In this document: positions 1-9,445 of the stretch, piece after piece
Layout of the letters: each line of letters opens with the position of its first letter
Position numbering within the stretch: position 1 is the stretch's first letter
NCBI RefSeq assembly: GCF_900086595.1
Contig: NZ_LT575472.1
Location: 2,553,685 to 2,617,684 of the forward strand
Source: Clostridium nigeriense
GTDB taxonomy: Bacteria; Bacillota; Clostridia; Clostridiales; Clostridiaceae
Length of the DNA stretch: 64,000 nt
Direction: 5' to 3'
Position numbers and translations under genes: made by a program
The notes under the pieces: generated by a model
Database searches by the model: none
Seen by the model: the letters and a program-made list of their open reading frames with translations, nothing else
Told to the model about the DNA's origin: nothing

Positions 1-558
1 ATAATTTTCATCTATAGGAGAATAAACCTCTATCCTAGCACCTTCCCCTAGCTCAAAACTTGTCCCCTCTTTTATCACTTTTGCCTTTAACCCTTCATTA
101 CTCACTGCCTTCATCATATTTTCAAAGGTTTTAGTTGTATTAGTTGTTTTTGGCATATAAAAATTTTCCACATTATATCTATCGAATACTTTTGTCATTC
201 CACCAATATGATCTTCGTGAGGATGTGTTGCTATAACTATTTCAAAATCGTCTATATTTTTATCTTCCAATTGCTTTATTAATTTATCTGAATCACTTCT
301 TGGACCAGCATCAATAAGTATATCAAAATCATTTACCTTAATGTAAGCCGAATCTCCTTGTCCAACATCTAAATAAGAAATTTCTAAAGTTCCACTTGGT
401 ATTCCTATATTAGTTTTTGTTATATCCTTCCCAAAGTATAATGAAAAGGCAGCTATAGCTCCAAACAATATAATAGTTAGTAATTGAGCCTTTTTATTTC
501 CTTTATTTTTTTTCATATTTCTAACAAAGGCTTTTTTTAAGTCATTTTCTTTAGTCAA
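1..558 (-). CDS. ComEC-type metallo-beta-lactamase-fold hydrolase, C-terminus cut by window edge
   Basis: The frame is open from a TTG at 558 to the window edge, giving the first 186 residues. The TTG is preceded by GGAGG at a good distance. An N-terminal lysine-rich stretch is followed by one membrane segment (about residues 24-42), so the enzyme domain is probably outside the membrane. The DVGQGDS motif and the metal-binding THPHEDHIGG motif are typical of the MBL domain of ComEC/Rec2-like proteins. Such stand-alone secreted MBL proteins are common in clostridia; the substrate is unknown, though nucleic acid is a guess from ComEC. The C-terminal part is not visible. Confidence 0.85.
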   Translation of the reverse strand, partial: MTKENDLKKAFVRNMKKNKGNKKAQLLTIILFGAIAAFSLYFGKDITKTNIGIPSGTLEISYLDVGQGDSAYIKVNDFDILIDAGPRSDSDKLIKQLEDKNIDDFEIVIATHPHEDHIGGMTKVFDRYNVENFYMPKTTNTTKTFENMMKAVSNEGLKAKVIKEGTSFELGEGARIEVYSPIDENY

Positions 559-623
559 AGTTTTTCCTCCTATTTATTTTTTAGTAATAAATATTATATG
601 TATTAATTTTAAAAATGTCAAAA

Positions 624-649
624 GGCGCTACATTTTGTCCTGCAGCGCC
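624..649 (-). terminator. Probable intrinsic terminator of the ThrE-like pair
   Basis: A GGCGCT/AGCGCC stem with a 14-nt loop is followed on the minus strand by TTTTGACATTTTT. It lies 50 bases past the stop of the small exporter subunit. The stem is short but GC-rich for this genome. Confidence 0.55.
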
Positions 650-700
650 CCATAGCCATAGTCAAATAAAAAATATAAATAACTTCTGACTACACTTCTA

Positions 701-1165
701 TTATTTGTGGCTTATTATATTTTTATTCACATCTATTTTGATTTTCTTATTTTTTATAACAGTCTTAGTAATTGTAGAAACTAATATTATTCCTAATGCT
801 AAAGAACCTGCCGATGCTATTGTCTTTATACCTATTTCTAATGATTTCATAACATCACCAGTTATTGCTTCTACCATTGTATAATACATTCCACCACCGG
901 GTACCAATGGTATTAAAGCAGCAATAACAAAGGTGGTTACAGGAGTTTTTAATATTCTTGCAAATATTTCAGAATATATGCTAAGTGCTAGAGATGCTAA
1001 AAATAATGATGTCGTATCTGTTATTCCTAATTTTAAGGAAAGTTTATAAACAAACCATCCTAAAGCACCACATAATGCTGCAAAAAATAAATTTTTACCT
1101 TTTATATTAAAAACTATTCCAAATGCAAAAGATGATATAAATGCCGCTATAACTTCAATTATCAT
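701..1165 (-). CDS. ThrE/YjjB-type threonine/serine exporter subunit (C-terminal half)
   Basis: A 154-residue, almost wholly hydrophobic protein with four or five predicted membrane segments. It resembles the DUF3815/YjjB half of the ThrE exporter family, including a proline/glycine-rich loop (LIPLVPGGGMYY). I start it at ATG 1165, because GGGGGAG lies 6 bases upstream; the longer frame begins at a TTG inside the preceding gene. It begins 1 base after the stop of the YjjP-like gene, so the two are translationally coupled and probably form one exporter of threonine/serine or related small molecules. The substrate is inferred from the family only. Confidence 0.82.
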   Translation of the reverse strand: MIIEVIAAFISSFAFGIVFNIKGKNLFFAALCGALGWFVYKLSLKLGITDTTSLFLASLALSIYSEIFARILKTPVTTFVIAALIPLVPGGGMYYTMVEAITGDVMKSLEIGIKTIASAGSLALGIILVSTITKTVIKNKKIKIDVNKNIISHK

Positions 1166-1166
1166 T

Positions 1167-1931
1167 TTATACTCCCCCAAATATACTTATCCAAAAACTT
1201 AAAACTACACCTGTACCAACTGCTACAGCAATTGCTGTTAGGAAAGCTTCTGCTCCCCTTGCTAATCCTGAAACTAAATCACCAGCTACTGTATCTCTAA
1301 TTGCATTAGTTATAGCAAGACCTGGGACTAAAAGCATTATAGAACCAATAATAACCTTGTCCATATCATTAGCTAAATTAATTTTAATTGATAATATTGC
1401 TAGCAAGGCTAATATTCCAGCTGAAATACTTGTTATAAAAAATGAATTCAAACCCATTTCTTCACATTTTATTGAAACATATTTTACTGCTAGTCCAATT
1501 ATAAAAGCTGCTACTGCATCTTTAATTGAACCTCCAAATAAAAATACAAACCCAAAAGCTCCTATAGCTGAAAATAAAATAGTGGTATTATTTGAATATC
1601 TTTTTTCTTCTTCTATCTCTTTAAGTCTTTTTTTTAGTTCTTCTAAATTTATATTTTCACTATTTAACCTTCTTGCTAAATCATTAACCTTATGAATCTT
1701 TTGTAAATCTACTGATCTATTAGATATCCTTACAACTAAAGATTTAATTATTCCTTTATAAGATACCGAAGCTATTATTACTGTAGGAGTTGCATAACTA
1801 CTAGCTGTATCTACACCTAAGGACATACAAACTCTGTTCATAGTCTCCTCAACTCTATAAGCTTCTGCACCACTTTCTAACATTATCTTTCCTGCATAAG
1901 ATGCCACTTCAAGTATTTCATTTATCTCCAT
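1167..1931 (-). CDS. ThrE/YjjP-type threonine/serine exporter subunit (N-terminal half)
   Basis: 254 residues. The soluble N-terminal part carries the family signature (LESGAEAYRVEETM, residues about 18-31), followed by five hydrophobic segments from about residue 117. This is the DUF1212/YjjP half of the ThrE family, in which a cytoplasmic hydrolase-like domain precedes the membrane domain. In actinobacterial ThrE both halves are one chain; here they are two adjacent genes. The start at ATG 1931 has an AAGGG ribosome site. Substrate not shown by sequence. Confidence 0.83.
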   Translation of the reverse strand: MEINEILEVASYAGKIMLESGAEAYRVEETMNRVCMSLGVDTASSYATPTVIIASVSYKGIIKSLVVRISNRSVDLQKIHKVNDLARRLNSENINLEELKKRLKEIEEEKRYSNNTTILFSAIGAFGFVFLFGGSIKDAVAAFIIGLAVKYVSIKCEEMGLNSFFITSISAGILALLAILSIKINLANDMDKVIIGSIMLLVPGLAITNAIRDTVAGDLVSGLARGAEAFLTAIAVAVGTGVVLSFWISIFGGV

Positions 1932-2123
1932 TTTTTATCCCTTCTTATAAAAATCAACTGATATTTATTATACAATCATAGCCTTTAGCATGTCTATATT
2001 GATTTTTTATAAAAATTATAATATTTTTTAGTTTTATTTTACTCAATAATAAAATATATTTGCGCCTATCAAATACAACTTTTATTACCAAAATATTATA
2101 AAATATAATTTTATAAATAAAAA

Positions 2124-2195
2124 AAGTGTATTTATACAATTTTGCTTATAACCTCTACTTACATTTAAGTCATAATAAAATTAATAAATACACTT
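2124..2195 (-). terminator. Inverted repeat, probable terminator of the 2229-2651 gene
   Basis: Twelve-base arms (AAGTGTATTTAT / ATAAATACACTT) flank a long AT-rich loop that can pair further with mismatches. On the minus strand the repeat is followed by seven T residues, 30 bases past the stop of the unknown gene. The rest of 1932-2228 is AT-rich with no supported gene. Confidence 0.5.
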
Positions 2196-2228
2196 CAAAA
2201 TTGAAAAAATACAACTTTATATGATAAA

Positions 2229-2651
2229 TTAAATACTTTTTATTATATTATTAATAGAATCAACTGATGCCTCTCTTACTGTAAATATCATATCTTCGTC
2301 TATTCTAATCTTAGTTTCATTATTATTGATTTTTGTTTTATTTAAATTAAGTCCAGTTGCCCCAAATTCTTTATATTTAGTAGGTGCAACATCTATTTTA
2401 AAAATACCGTCCTTTGCTCCCGTAATTTTTAGTAAGCTTCCTTTACAATTAATATCATTAATATTTAAAGTAATTATATTGTTTCCTTTAAGTACCACTT
2501 TATTTTCTGGAACGGACACTACTTTAACTTCTCCTGTCATAGTCATCCAACCACCACTTAATTTTAACTTAGATAATAGTTCAAGTTTATATTCTTCTGT
2601 AACTTTGGTTAATAATTGTCCAAGTTCATAAATATTTAATTCATGTTTCAT
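2229..2651 (-). CDS. Conserved-looking hypothetical protein
   Basis: 140 residues, soluble, no signal peptide or membrane segment. I start at ATG 2651 with GAGG about 9 bases upstream; a GTG directly before it is less well placed. The middle (residues 30-110) alternates short hydrophobic strands with polar turns, which suggests a beta-rich fold, ending in a short helix. I do not recognise a family. It ends 49 bases after the helicase gene begins its own leader on the other side, so it may share a transcript only loosely with its neighbours. A real gene by codon pattern and ribosome site; function unknown. Confidence 0.6.
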   Translation of the reverse strand: MKHELNIYELGQLLTKVTEEYKLELLSKLKLSGGWMTMTGEVKVVSVPENKVVLKGNNIITLNINDINCKGSLLKITGAKDGIFKIDVAPTKYKEFGATGLNLNKTKINNNETKIRIDEDMIFTVREASVDSINNIIKSI

Positions 2652-2699
2652 CACTTAATTCCTCACTGTATAAATAAAATTTTCTTCATTATACTACAA

Positions 2700-5312
2700 T
2701 TAATAATCATTATCCATATGTTCTTTATTAATAAAATTAATAAATCTACTAATTTTATTCTCTCTTCCATACTCTTCATATAGATGATAAGTTATATATA
2801 GTCTCTGTTTAGCTCTAGTTAATGCCACATAAAAAGTTCTCATTTCTTCTTCAATATTATTAGATTTTAATGACATATAGGAAGGGAATACCCCATCTTG
2901 AAGTCCACATATAAATACAGTATCAAACTCTAAACCTTTTGATTGATGAACAGTTATTATAGGTATTCTTTTTTTATTTATTCTATTTACTATAAGATTT
3001 TCTAATTCTCCATTAGAAAGCCCTGTTATTTTAATTATATCTAATAATGAATCTCTGTTACTTTTACTTTTATCATCTAAATCCTTTACTAATACGTAGA
3101 AATCTCTAAGTCTATCTATTTTTTCACTAGCTTCTTTTTCAATTTCACTACCTCTTCCACTATATAAAGTTTTTATATTAAAGCCTTTAATTACATCAAC
3201 TATTATATCTTGTGGCCTCTTCTCATTAGCTCTGGAAAAAAGGTTATTTAAGGCATCATTAATTTTATTAAAGGACTTCAAATGCTTACTCATTAAACTA
3301 ATTCTTTTAAAAGAAGTTGCTATTATATCTTTTTCTATTGCTCTTACTAATAAGTCTTTAGTTGCTAATATATCATCCATAGCATCATGACTTGGCTTGT
3401 TTTCAGTACTAAAAATTTCACTTAAGGTTTCAAGCTTATAATTAGGTAATTTTGTATGAAATCTTCTATATATATCTAAAGTGTCATAAAATGTTTTAAA
3501 TCTAAGACCAGTAATATTATTTCTAGTAAGTTCGCTAGTTAAAATATTTATATCATACTGAACATTATGTCCAACAATAACTGCATCCTTTGAAAATTCA
3601 ATAAATTCTTTTAATATCTTTTCTTTATCCTCACCATTTTCATTTAAAAATTCATCACTAAATCCATGTACCCTAAAGGAACTTTGTACAGATTTTTTAT
3701 TTTTCAAAAACTTTTCAAAGTTTTCTATTACTTTTCCTTGTTTATTTATTTTTATTGCTGCAATTTGAATTATTTCATCCTCTGTAACATCTGTTCCTGT
3801 ACTTTCAACATCAAAAACAATAATATTATCATTTTGAAATTCCTCTATTAATAATGAATATTTCTCACCATATATTTTTGCATTTTCATCAATAAAATCT
3901 GTTAATGATATTCCTACCTCTCTATATTCTTTTGAGTCTATAGCATTTAAAGTAGATTCTCCTATACCAGTTGGTAATCTTTTCACTATTCTTTTTAAAC
4001 TTATATTATCGTACCTATTAGCTATAAGTTTTAAAAATGCAATTATATCCTTTATTTCTTGCCTTCTAAAAAACTTAAACTGATCAACTAATATAAACTC
4101 AAAACTAGACCCTTCATAGCCTATTATATTTTGAAACTCTCTGCTTAAACTTATATTATAATTGTTATCTCTACTTAATACACAAACCTTTGATATATCT
4201 TCATTATTTTTATCTAAGTCTCTAATTTCATCAAATATGTATCTAGCTTCTTCTCTTAAAGTATTAGCCTTTTTAATTTTTATTTTCTTTCCTTCTATTT
4301 CTGTGTTAGCTGTTATTTTTTCTTTATATATAGAATTATACTTTTTATTAAAAGCATTTTCTAGAAAACTTAAAGAAGCATTTGTTATATATTTTGTAGA
4401 CCTATAATTTTTATTAAAAATAATTTCCTTAGGATTATATTTTTCTTTAAATAAATTAAGTATTTTATCAGGTTCAGATCCTCGCCATCCATATATTGTT
4501 TGAAACATATCTCCACAAAGTAAAATATTGTTATTGCCAAATATTTTTTCTATAATTGAATACTCTAGTGTACTAGTATCTTGTACCTCGTCTATACTAA
4601 TATATTTAAATTTATTTTTTAAATATATTACTAAATCCTCATCTAACAACAATTCCTTAGCTTTAGTAGTTAAATCTATAAAATCAAGGCCATGATTATT
4701 ATAAAGTAAAGAATTATAGATCATTACCAAAGCTCCACCTTGCCGTTCTAAATCTTCTTTCATTTTAAAATCTAGTTTACCTCTATTACTGCAAATTGAA
4801 TTAATTTTATCTGTTTGAAACTTAAAAATACTTTTTACAGCTATATTATAATCTTTAAGTAAGTCTTTACTAGAAATATTAAGCTTAGTTTTTTCTAGCT
4901 TTACTAATTCTATAAATTGCTGAAGTTTACTTATTGTATAATTATAAAAATTGCATTCTTTAATTATTTCCTTACAATCTTCTTCATCAAAAACTAAGGA
5001 ATCTATAAATATATCTGATCTTTTTTTAGCTTCGCTTTTTATTAAATCAAAACAAAAACTATGAAAAGTTCTTATTGTAATATCTTTGGCACTTTCCCCT
5101 ACAACTTCTTCTATTCTACTTCTCATTTCAAAGCAAGCTTTATTTGTAAAAGTGATACATAAAATTTCTTCTGCCTTTGCTTTTTTAGAATCTATAATAT
5201 TTGAAATTCTATGTGATAATGTATTAGTTTTTCCTGTACCTGCTGATGCAAGAAGTAATATATTTTTCTCTAGCTCATTTATAACTAGGGCCTGCTCTTC
5301 ATTTAAAATCAT
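2700..5312 (-). CDS. UvrD/Rep-family helicase with an inserted DEDDh exonuclease domain
   Basis: 870 residues. Superfamily 1A helicase motifs are present in order: Walker A (ASAGTGKT, ~22-29), motif Ia (FTNKA), motif II (IDEVQDT, ~240-246), motif III (GDMFQTIYGWRGS, ~267-279), motif V with VHQSKGLEFD (~788-798) and motif VI (VALTRAKQR, ~829-837). Between motif IV and V lies a complete DnaQ-like 3'-5' exonuclease (~496-662): FDVESTG for Exo I, GHNVQYD for Exo II and HDAMDD for Exo III, so all four acidic residues and the histidine are intact. The protein should unwind DNA 3'-5' using ATP and digest 3' ends. Its pathway (repair or recombination) is an inference. It stands alone on the strand. 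Confidence 0.92.
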   Translation of the reverse strand: MILNEEQALVINELEKNILLLASAGTGKTNTLSHRISNIIDSKKAKAEEILCITFTNKACFEMRSRIEEVVGESAKDITIRTFHSFCFDLIKSEAKKRSDIFIDSLVFDEEDCKEIIKECNFYNYTISKLQQFIELVKLEKTKLNISSKDLLKDYNIAVKSIFKFQTDKINSICSNRGKLDFKMKEDLERQGGALVMIYNSLLYNNHGLDFIDLTTKAKELLLDEDLVIYLKNKFKYISIDEVQDTSTLEYSIIEKIFGNNNILLCGDMFQTIYGWRGSEPDKILNLFKEKYNPKEIIFNKNYRSTKYITNASLSFLENAFNKKYNSIYKEKITANTEIEGKKIKIKKANTLREEARYIFDEIRDLDKNNEDISKVCVLSRDNNYNISLSREFQNIIGYEGSSFEFILVDQFKFFRRQEIKDIIAFLKLIANRYDNISLKRIVKRLPTGIGESTLNAIDSKEYREVGISLTDFIDENAKIYGEKYSLLIEEFQNDNIIVFDVESTGTDVTEDEIIQIAAIKINKQGKVIENFEKFLKNKKSVQSSFRVHGFSDEFLNENGEDKEKILKEFIEFSKDAVIVGHNVQYDINILTSELTRNNITGLRFKTFYDTLDIYRRFHTKLPNYKLETLSEIFSTENKPSHDAMDDILATKDLLVRAIEKDIIATSFKRISLMSKHLKSFNKINDALNNLFSRANEKRPQDIIVDVIKGFNIKTLYSGRGSEIEKEASEKIDRLRDFYVLVKDLDDKSKSNRDSLLDIIKITGLSNGELENLIVNRINKKRIPIITVHQSKGLEFDTVFICGLQDGVFPSYMSLKSNNIEEEMRTFYVALTRAKQRLYITYHLYEEYGRENKISRFINFINKEHMDNDY

Positions 5313-5410
5313 TTTAAACCTCCTACCCCTGATTACTAATAATATTATTCTATCATATTCTTTTTTATTTCAAATAATTATTGATATTCTAATTAATAAC
5401 TAACGAAAAC

Positions 5411-5438
5411 TTTACAAAAATTGCTAATATGCTATAAT
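5411..5438 (+). promoter_or_regulatory. Sigma-A type promoter of the metallophosphoesterase gene
   Basis: TTTACA, a 16-base spacer and TATAAT, with a TGC extended -10. It is followed by AAGGAG at 5452. Confidence 0.7.
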
Positions 5439-5466
5439 TATTAAAAATATTAAGGAGTTGTTTAAT

Positions 5467-6597
5467 TTGAAAGAAAAATATATTATAATATTTACTATTT
5501 TTATTAGTCTATATTCTTTAATAAATTATTATATAGGTAAAGTTATATTTAAAAACATAAATTATTTTTTCAATATATCACCTTTAATATTTTGGACTTT
5601 TTTTTGGATGCTTGCATTTTCTTATATAATATCAATAATATCTAACAAATTTTTATCTTATAAAATAATTGATTTGTTTTCTTTAATAGGTGCTTACTGG
5701 CTAGGATTAATAATGTATTCACTTTTAACTTTTCCACTCTTAAGCCTTTTAAACTATATATTAAAAAAATCATTTTATTTTAATAATGAAATATATAAAT
5801 TCGAAGCTATATTAATAACTTTATTGCTTTTTATAATCTTATTAATAGGAAATTATAATGCTAAACACTCATATGTAAAAACTTTTGATATTAAATTACA
5901 TAACAAAAACTTAGAATATCCTTTAAATATAGTTATGGTTTCCGATATACATTTAGGTAATATTGTTAAAAATAATAGACTAAAAAACATGGTTATAGAA
6001 ATAAATAAATTAAATCCAGATATAATAATAATTGCTGGAGATATTATAGATAGTGATATTAATCCATTTCTAAATAATAATATGGCAATAGAGTTTTCAA
6101 AACTTAGATCAAAATATGGAACTTTTGCTACCTTAGGCAATCACGATATACTAACAAAATCTGAAGAGAAAATAGTAAATATACTTAATGAAAATTCTGT
6201 TAAAGTCTTAAGGGACGAAGCAATTCTAATTAATGATAGTTTTTATATTATTGGACGTGATGATATTTCTGTAGATAAACTTAATAATAAACCTAGACTT
6301 TCATTAAATGATTTAACAATAAATTTAGACAAAAATAAACCATTAATTCTAATAGATCATAACCCTAAATATGTTAATGAAAGCTTAGATAACAATATTG
6401 ATTTACAACTATCTGGTCATACTCATAAAGGTCAAATAAGCCCTGGCAATATAGTTACAAATAAACTATTTGATATTCATTATGGATATTTTAAAAAAGA
6501 TAGTCTAAATGTTGTAGTATCTTCAGGCTACGGAACCTGGGGACCTCCTCTAAGACTAGGAAGTAAAAGCGAAATAGTTCAAATTAACTTAAAATAA
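5467..6597 (+). CDS. Membrane-anchored calcineurin-like metallophosphoesterase
   Basis: About 376 residues from a TTG at 5467, chosen because AAGGAG ends 9 bases upstream; a TTG at 5458 abuts the ribosome site. Four hydrophobic segments occupy the first ~135 residues. The catalytic domain follows with the family metal-binding motifs: VSDIHLG, AGDIIDS, LGNHD and SGHTHKGQ. This is the YkuE/YaeI-like group of phosphoesterases; some members hydrolyse UDP-diacylglucosamine or other phosphodiesters at the membrane, but the substrate here is not determined. The gene is monocistronic and divergent from the helicase. Confidence 0.88.
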   Translation: MKEKYIIIFTIFISLYSLINYYIGKVIFKNINYFFNISPLIFWTFFWMLAFSYIISIISNKFLSYKIIDLFSLIGAYWLGLIMYSLLTFPLLSLLNYILKKSFYFNNEIYKFEAILITLLLFIILLIGNYNAKHSYVKTFDIKLHNKNLEYPLNIVMVSDIHLGNIVKNNRLKNMVIEINKLNPDIIIIAGDIIDSDINPFLNNNMAIEFSKLRSKYGTFATLGNHDILTKSEEKIVNILNENSVKVLRDEAILINDSFYIIGRDDISVDKLNNKPRLSLNDLTINLDKNKPLILIDHNPKYVNESLDNNIDLQLSGHTHKGQISPGNIVTNKLFDIHYGYFKKDSLNVVVSSGYGTWGPPLRLGSKSEIVQINLK

Positions 6598-6657
6598 AAA
6601 ATGAAATTATATAGGCTTTTTCATATGATAACATTTTTATAATTTCCTATACATTAA

Positions 6658-6688
6658 AAATGGAGCTGTTTTATCAACTGCTCCATTT
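6658..6688. terminator. Hairpin terminator between convergent genes
   Basis: The stem AAATGGAGC/GCTCCATTT has a small inner GTT/AAC pairing. On the minus strand it is followed by TTTTTAATG, which suits pepF; the plus-strand tail is weaker. Confidence 0.7.
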
Positions 6689-6733
6689 AGTTTTACAATA
6701 TTTAATTTCATTTCTACACTATATAACTGTAAT

Positions 6734-8509
6734 CTATATTTCGTAACTTAACTCTATAAATTTCTCTATATCTTCTTCGATTACTTTTAATGAATTTCTC
6801 CAAAAATTAACATCATGAACATCAATATTCATTATCTTAGTTACATCCGCAACCATATTTTTGCCTGTAACTGCTAATAAATCTTCATATTCCTTGCAGA
6901 AGCTATCTCCTCTATTTAAGTATTCAGCATATAATCCCTTAGCAAATAGATTTCCAAAAGCATATGGGAAGTTATAGAAATTTGCGCTAGCATAATAATA
7001 ATGTGGTTTCCAAGTCCACATATACTTATGCAGATAATTATTATCTAAGCCATCTCCGTAAGCTTCTTGTTGAGCCTTAATCATGGCATTATTTATTTCT
7101 TCTACCGATAAGGAGCTTTCTTTTCTCTTTTCAAAAACTTCACTTTCAAACAAAAATCTTGAGTATATATCAACTATTACTTGATTACAATCTGAAATTT
7201 CTGCTTCTAGAATTGCAAATGCCTCTTCCTTACCAGCTTCTTTTATTGCACTTTTCTTAATTATTATTTCACAGAAATTTGATGCAGTTTCTGCTAAAGT
7301 CATAGGATATTCTGAGTTTAACATTGTTTCTTTATTCAAACATTCACCATGAAAGCCATGTCCAAGCTCATGAGCCATAGTTACAACATCACTAAAACTA
7401 TCACCATAATTCAATAATATTCTGCTCTCTCCAATGTCTTTCACACTAGCACAAAAAGCGCCTCCAACCTTACCTTCCTTTGGATATACATCTATCCAAT
7501 TATTTTCAAAAGCTTTAAGGGCAAAGTTAGCTAAATTATCACTAAAACTTCTAAAATTCTTTTCAACAAAAGCCTTACCTTCTTCAAAGCTAAACTTCAT
7601 TTCTTTTTCTATTACAGGAGCATATAAATCATAAAATGGAAGTCCATTATTATGTCCTAAAAGTTCTGCTTTTCTTCTTAAATATTTTCTAAATGTAGGT
7701 AAACTTTCCTTTATAGCTGTAAGCATAGCATTTAGAATATCTTCATCCATTCTTGATTCTTCTAAAGTCATATGAAGAGGTGATTTATAGCCTTTAAGTT
7801 CAGAAGTAGTTATAACTTCACCTTTAATACCATTTAAAGCAGCTGCTACACCTTCTTCAATTTTCTCATAAGATTTTATTTCTGCTTCGTAAGCTTTCTT
7901 TCTTAAGTTAGAATCCTTGCTATAAGCCATATTTAAAACCATAGTAAGAGGAATAGATTCTTCCTTCCCATCTATTTCAATATCCACTTTGTGTGTTGAT
8001 ATTAAATAATCTTTATAATTTGACCAAGCATCTGATCCTGTAGTCTTCATCTTAGCAATTATAGATTCTTCCTTATCACTTAACATATATTTATTTTTTT
8101 GAATTATTTCCTTAATTATGAATTCATGTTCCTTTAATAATTTAGATGAATTTATAACTTCATTTATATTTTCTATAGATGCTATCCATTTATATATTTT
8201 AGTTAACGGTTCTGCTAAAAGGCTAGACTTAGCATTTATAACATCTAAGTATTTTCTCCCCTCAGCATTTTTTGAATCTGCACTTATAGTTAAACTTGCA
8301 AAGGACCCAGTTTTGCTTATTAATAAATAAATTTTTTCCATTTTATTTATTACAGTTTCTAATGTTTCCTCAATATTAGCACTATTATTTAACTCTCCAG
8401 AAAATACCTTTAAACTATTGATTTCTTTATCTATCATATTTAAATCATCAAGAAACTTTTTTGATGTAAATGAATCATATAGTTCTTTTAAACTCCAATT
8501 ATTTGACAT
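6734..8509 (-). CDS. pepF: Oligoendopeptidase F (M3 family zinc peptidase)
   Basis: 591 residues, the usual length for the family. The zinc site is visible as MAHELGHGFH (about residues 377-386) with the downstream glutamate region LAETASNFCE. No signal peptide, so it is cytoplasmic. PepF degrades short peptides of roughly 7-17 residues after uptake. It is transcribed alone from a good promoter at 8539-8567, with terminator at 6658-6688. The start ATG 8509 has a GGGGG ribosome site. Confidence 0.93.
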   Translation of the reverse strand: MSNNWSLKELYDSFTSKKFLDDLNMIDKEINSLKVFSGELNNSANIEETLETVINKMEKIYLLISKTGSFASLTISADSKNAEGRKYLDVINAKSSLLAEPLTKIYKWIASIENINEVINSSKLLKEHEFIIKEIIQKNKYMLSDKEESIIAKMKTTGSDAWSNYKDYLISTHKVDIEIDGKEESIPLTMVLNMAYSKDSNLRKKAYEAEIKSYEKIEEGVAAALNGIKGEVITTSELKGYKSPLHMTLEESRMDEDILNAMLTAIKESLPTFRKYLRRKAELLGHNNGLPFYDLYAPVIEKEMKFSFEEGKAFVEKNFRSFSDNLANFALKAFENNWIDVYPKEGKVGGAFCASVKDIGESRILLNYGDSFSDVVTMAHELGHGFHGECLNKETMLNSEYPMTLAETASNFCEIIIKKSAIKEAGKEEAFAILEAEISDCNQVIVDIYSRFLFESEVFEKRKESSLSVEEINNAMIKAQQEAYGDGLDNNYLHKYMWTWKPHYYYASANFYNFPYAFGNLFAKGLYAEYLNRGDSFCKEYEDLLAVTGKNMVADVTKIMNIDVHDVNFWRNSLKVIEEDIEKFIELSYEI

Positions 8510-8538
8510 TCAATTGCCCCCTTTAATCTTTTATTACG

Positions 8539-8567
8539 ATTATATTCTTAACTTAATATTTTTTCAA
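8539..8567 (-). promoter_or_regulatory. Promoter of pepF
   Basis: TTGAAA, 17-base spacer, perfect TATAAT, read on the minus strand. Confidence 0.75.
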
Positions 8568-8578
8568 TAAATATCCAA

Positions 8579-9262
8579 CTATATAGTATAATTTTTATTT
8601 CTAAACTTTAATGGAGAAATACCAACTAGTTTTTTAAAAGTGTTAGTAAAGTGACTTTGATCATGAAACCCTAGTAAAATACTTATTTCTAAAATACTCT
8701 TTTCAGTACTTAAAAGTAGCGTCTTTGCTCTTTCTATTTTTATTTCTCTAAGATATCTCATTATTGATATTCCCTTATACTTTTTAAAACAAGTAGAAGC
8801 ATATCCAACTGATATATTTAAATTCTTACATATCTCTTCTAAAGATGTGTGATTTTCTATATTTAAATGAAGTGCTTGAAGAAGTTTGTTAACTGTAAAA
8901 CTATCTGTTATTTCAGTATCATTAATAAGCAAATCCATATATTCATTTATCATATTTAATTCTATTTCTTGCAATCCTTGAATAGAAGTAGATTCTTTTA
9001 TTTTTCTATAAAATTTATTATACATTGGATGTAAATATTTTTTAGCTATTCCGTTTCTTATAATTTCTCTTGTATAAATTGCATTCCAAATTATTAAATC
9101 ATCCCTCTTATGATCTTTATCAACATCATCATTAACCTCTGAAATATGTTTTTCCTTAATAGTTTTTATTATTTCTTCTTTATCCCTAGATTCAATTAGT
9201 AAAGACATCTTGTTATTAAAAATATTAAAATCTGATTCAAAGCTTTCATATCCATCATTCAT
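8579..9262 (-). CDS. AraC-family transcriptional regulator
   Basis: 227 residues. The last ~100 form the double helix-turn-helix of the AraC family (SVGYASTCFKKY for the first and ILLGFHDQSHFTNTFKKLVGISP for the second). The N-terminal ~120 residues are helical and do not look like a sugar-binding cupin; the ligand is unknown. It is monocistronic. Two direct 8-base repeats (ATATACAT at 9278-9285 and 9293-9300) lie between its promoter and ribosome site and could be an autoregulatory site, which is speculation. No obvious partner gene reveals the target. Confidence 0.88.
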   Translation of the reverse strand: MNDGYESFESDFNIFNNKMSLLIESRDKEEIIKTIKEKHISEVNDDVDKDHKRDDLIIWNAIYTREIIRNGIAKKYLHPMYNKFYRKIKESTSIQGLQEIELNMINEYMDLLINDTEITDSFTVNKLLQALHLNIENHTSLEEICKNLNISVGYASTCFKKYKGISIMRYLREIKIERAKTLLLSTEKSILEISILLGFHDQSHFTNTFKKLVGISPLKFRNKNYTI

Positions 9263-9300
9263 AACTATTCTCTCCCCATATACATGATAATTATATACAT

Positions 9301-9330
9301 ATTATATTCTATTTATTAAAAGCCCTTCAA
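9301..9330 (-). promoter_or_regulatory. Promoter of the AraC-family gene
   Basis: TTGAAG, 18-base spacer, perfect TATAAT on the minus strand. Confidence 0.65.
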
Positions 9331-9387
9331 TATCTTACTAAAATTTTACATCAAAATCATCAATTTGTATATTTTTATATAAAAATT

Positions 9388-9420
9388 AAACAGGTAATCT
9401 ATTCAATAAATTACCTGTTT
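9388..9420 (-). terminator. Terminator of the fumarate-reductase-like pair
   Basis: Perfect 11-bp stem AAACAGGTAAT/ATTACCTGTTT with an 11-base loop, followed by AATTTTTATA on the minus strand, 25 bases past the FMN lipoprotein stop. Confidence 0.75.
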
Positions 9421-9445
9421 GTATATTAAAATTTAAGGGTTAATT

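Noticed and set aside
1954-2139. Open frame of 61 codons on the minus strand
   Set aside because: Very AT-rich, Ile/Lys/Tyr-only composition, no ribosome site; it overlaps the inverted repeat.
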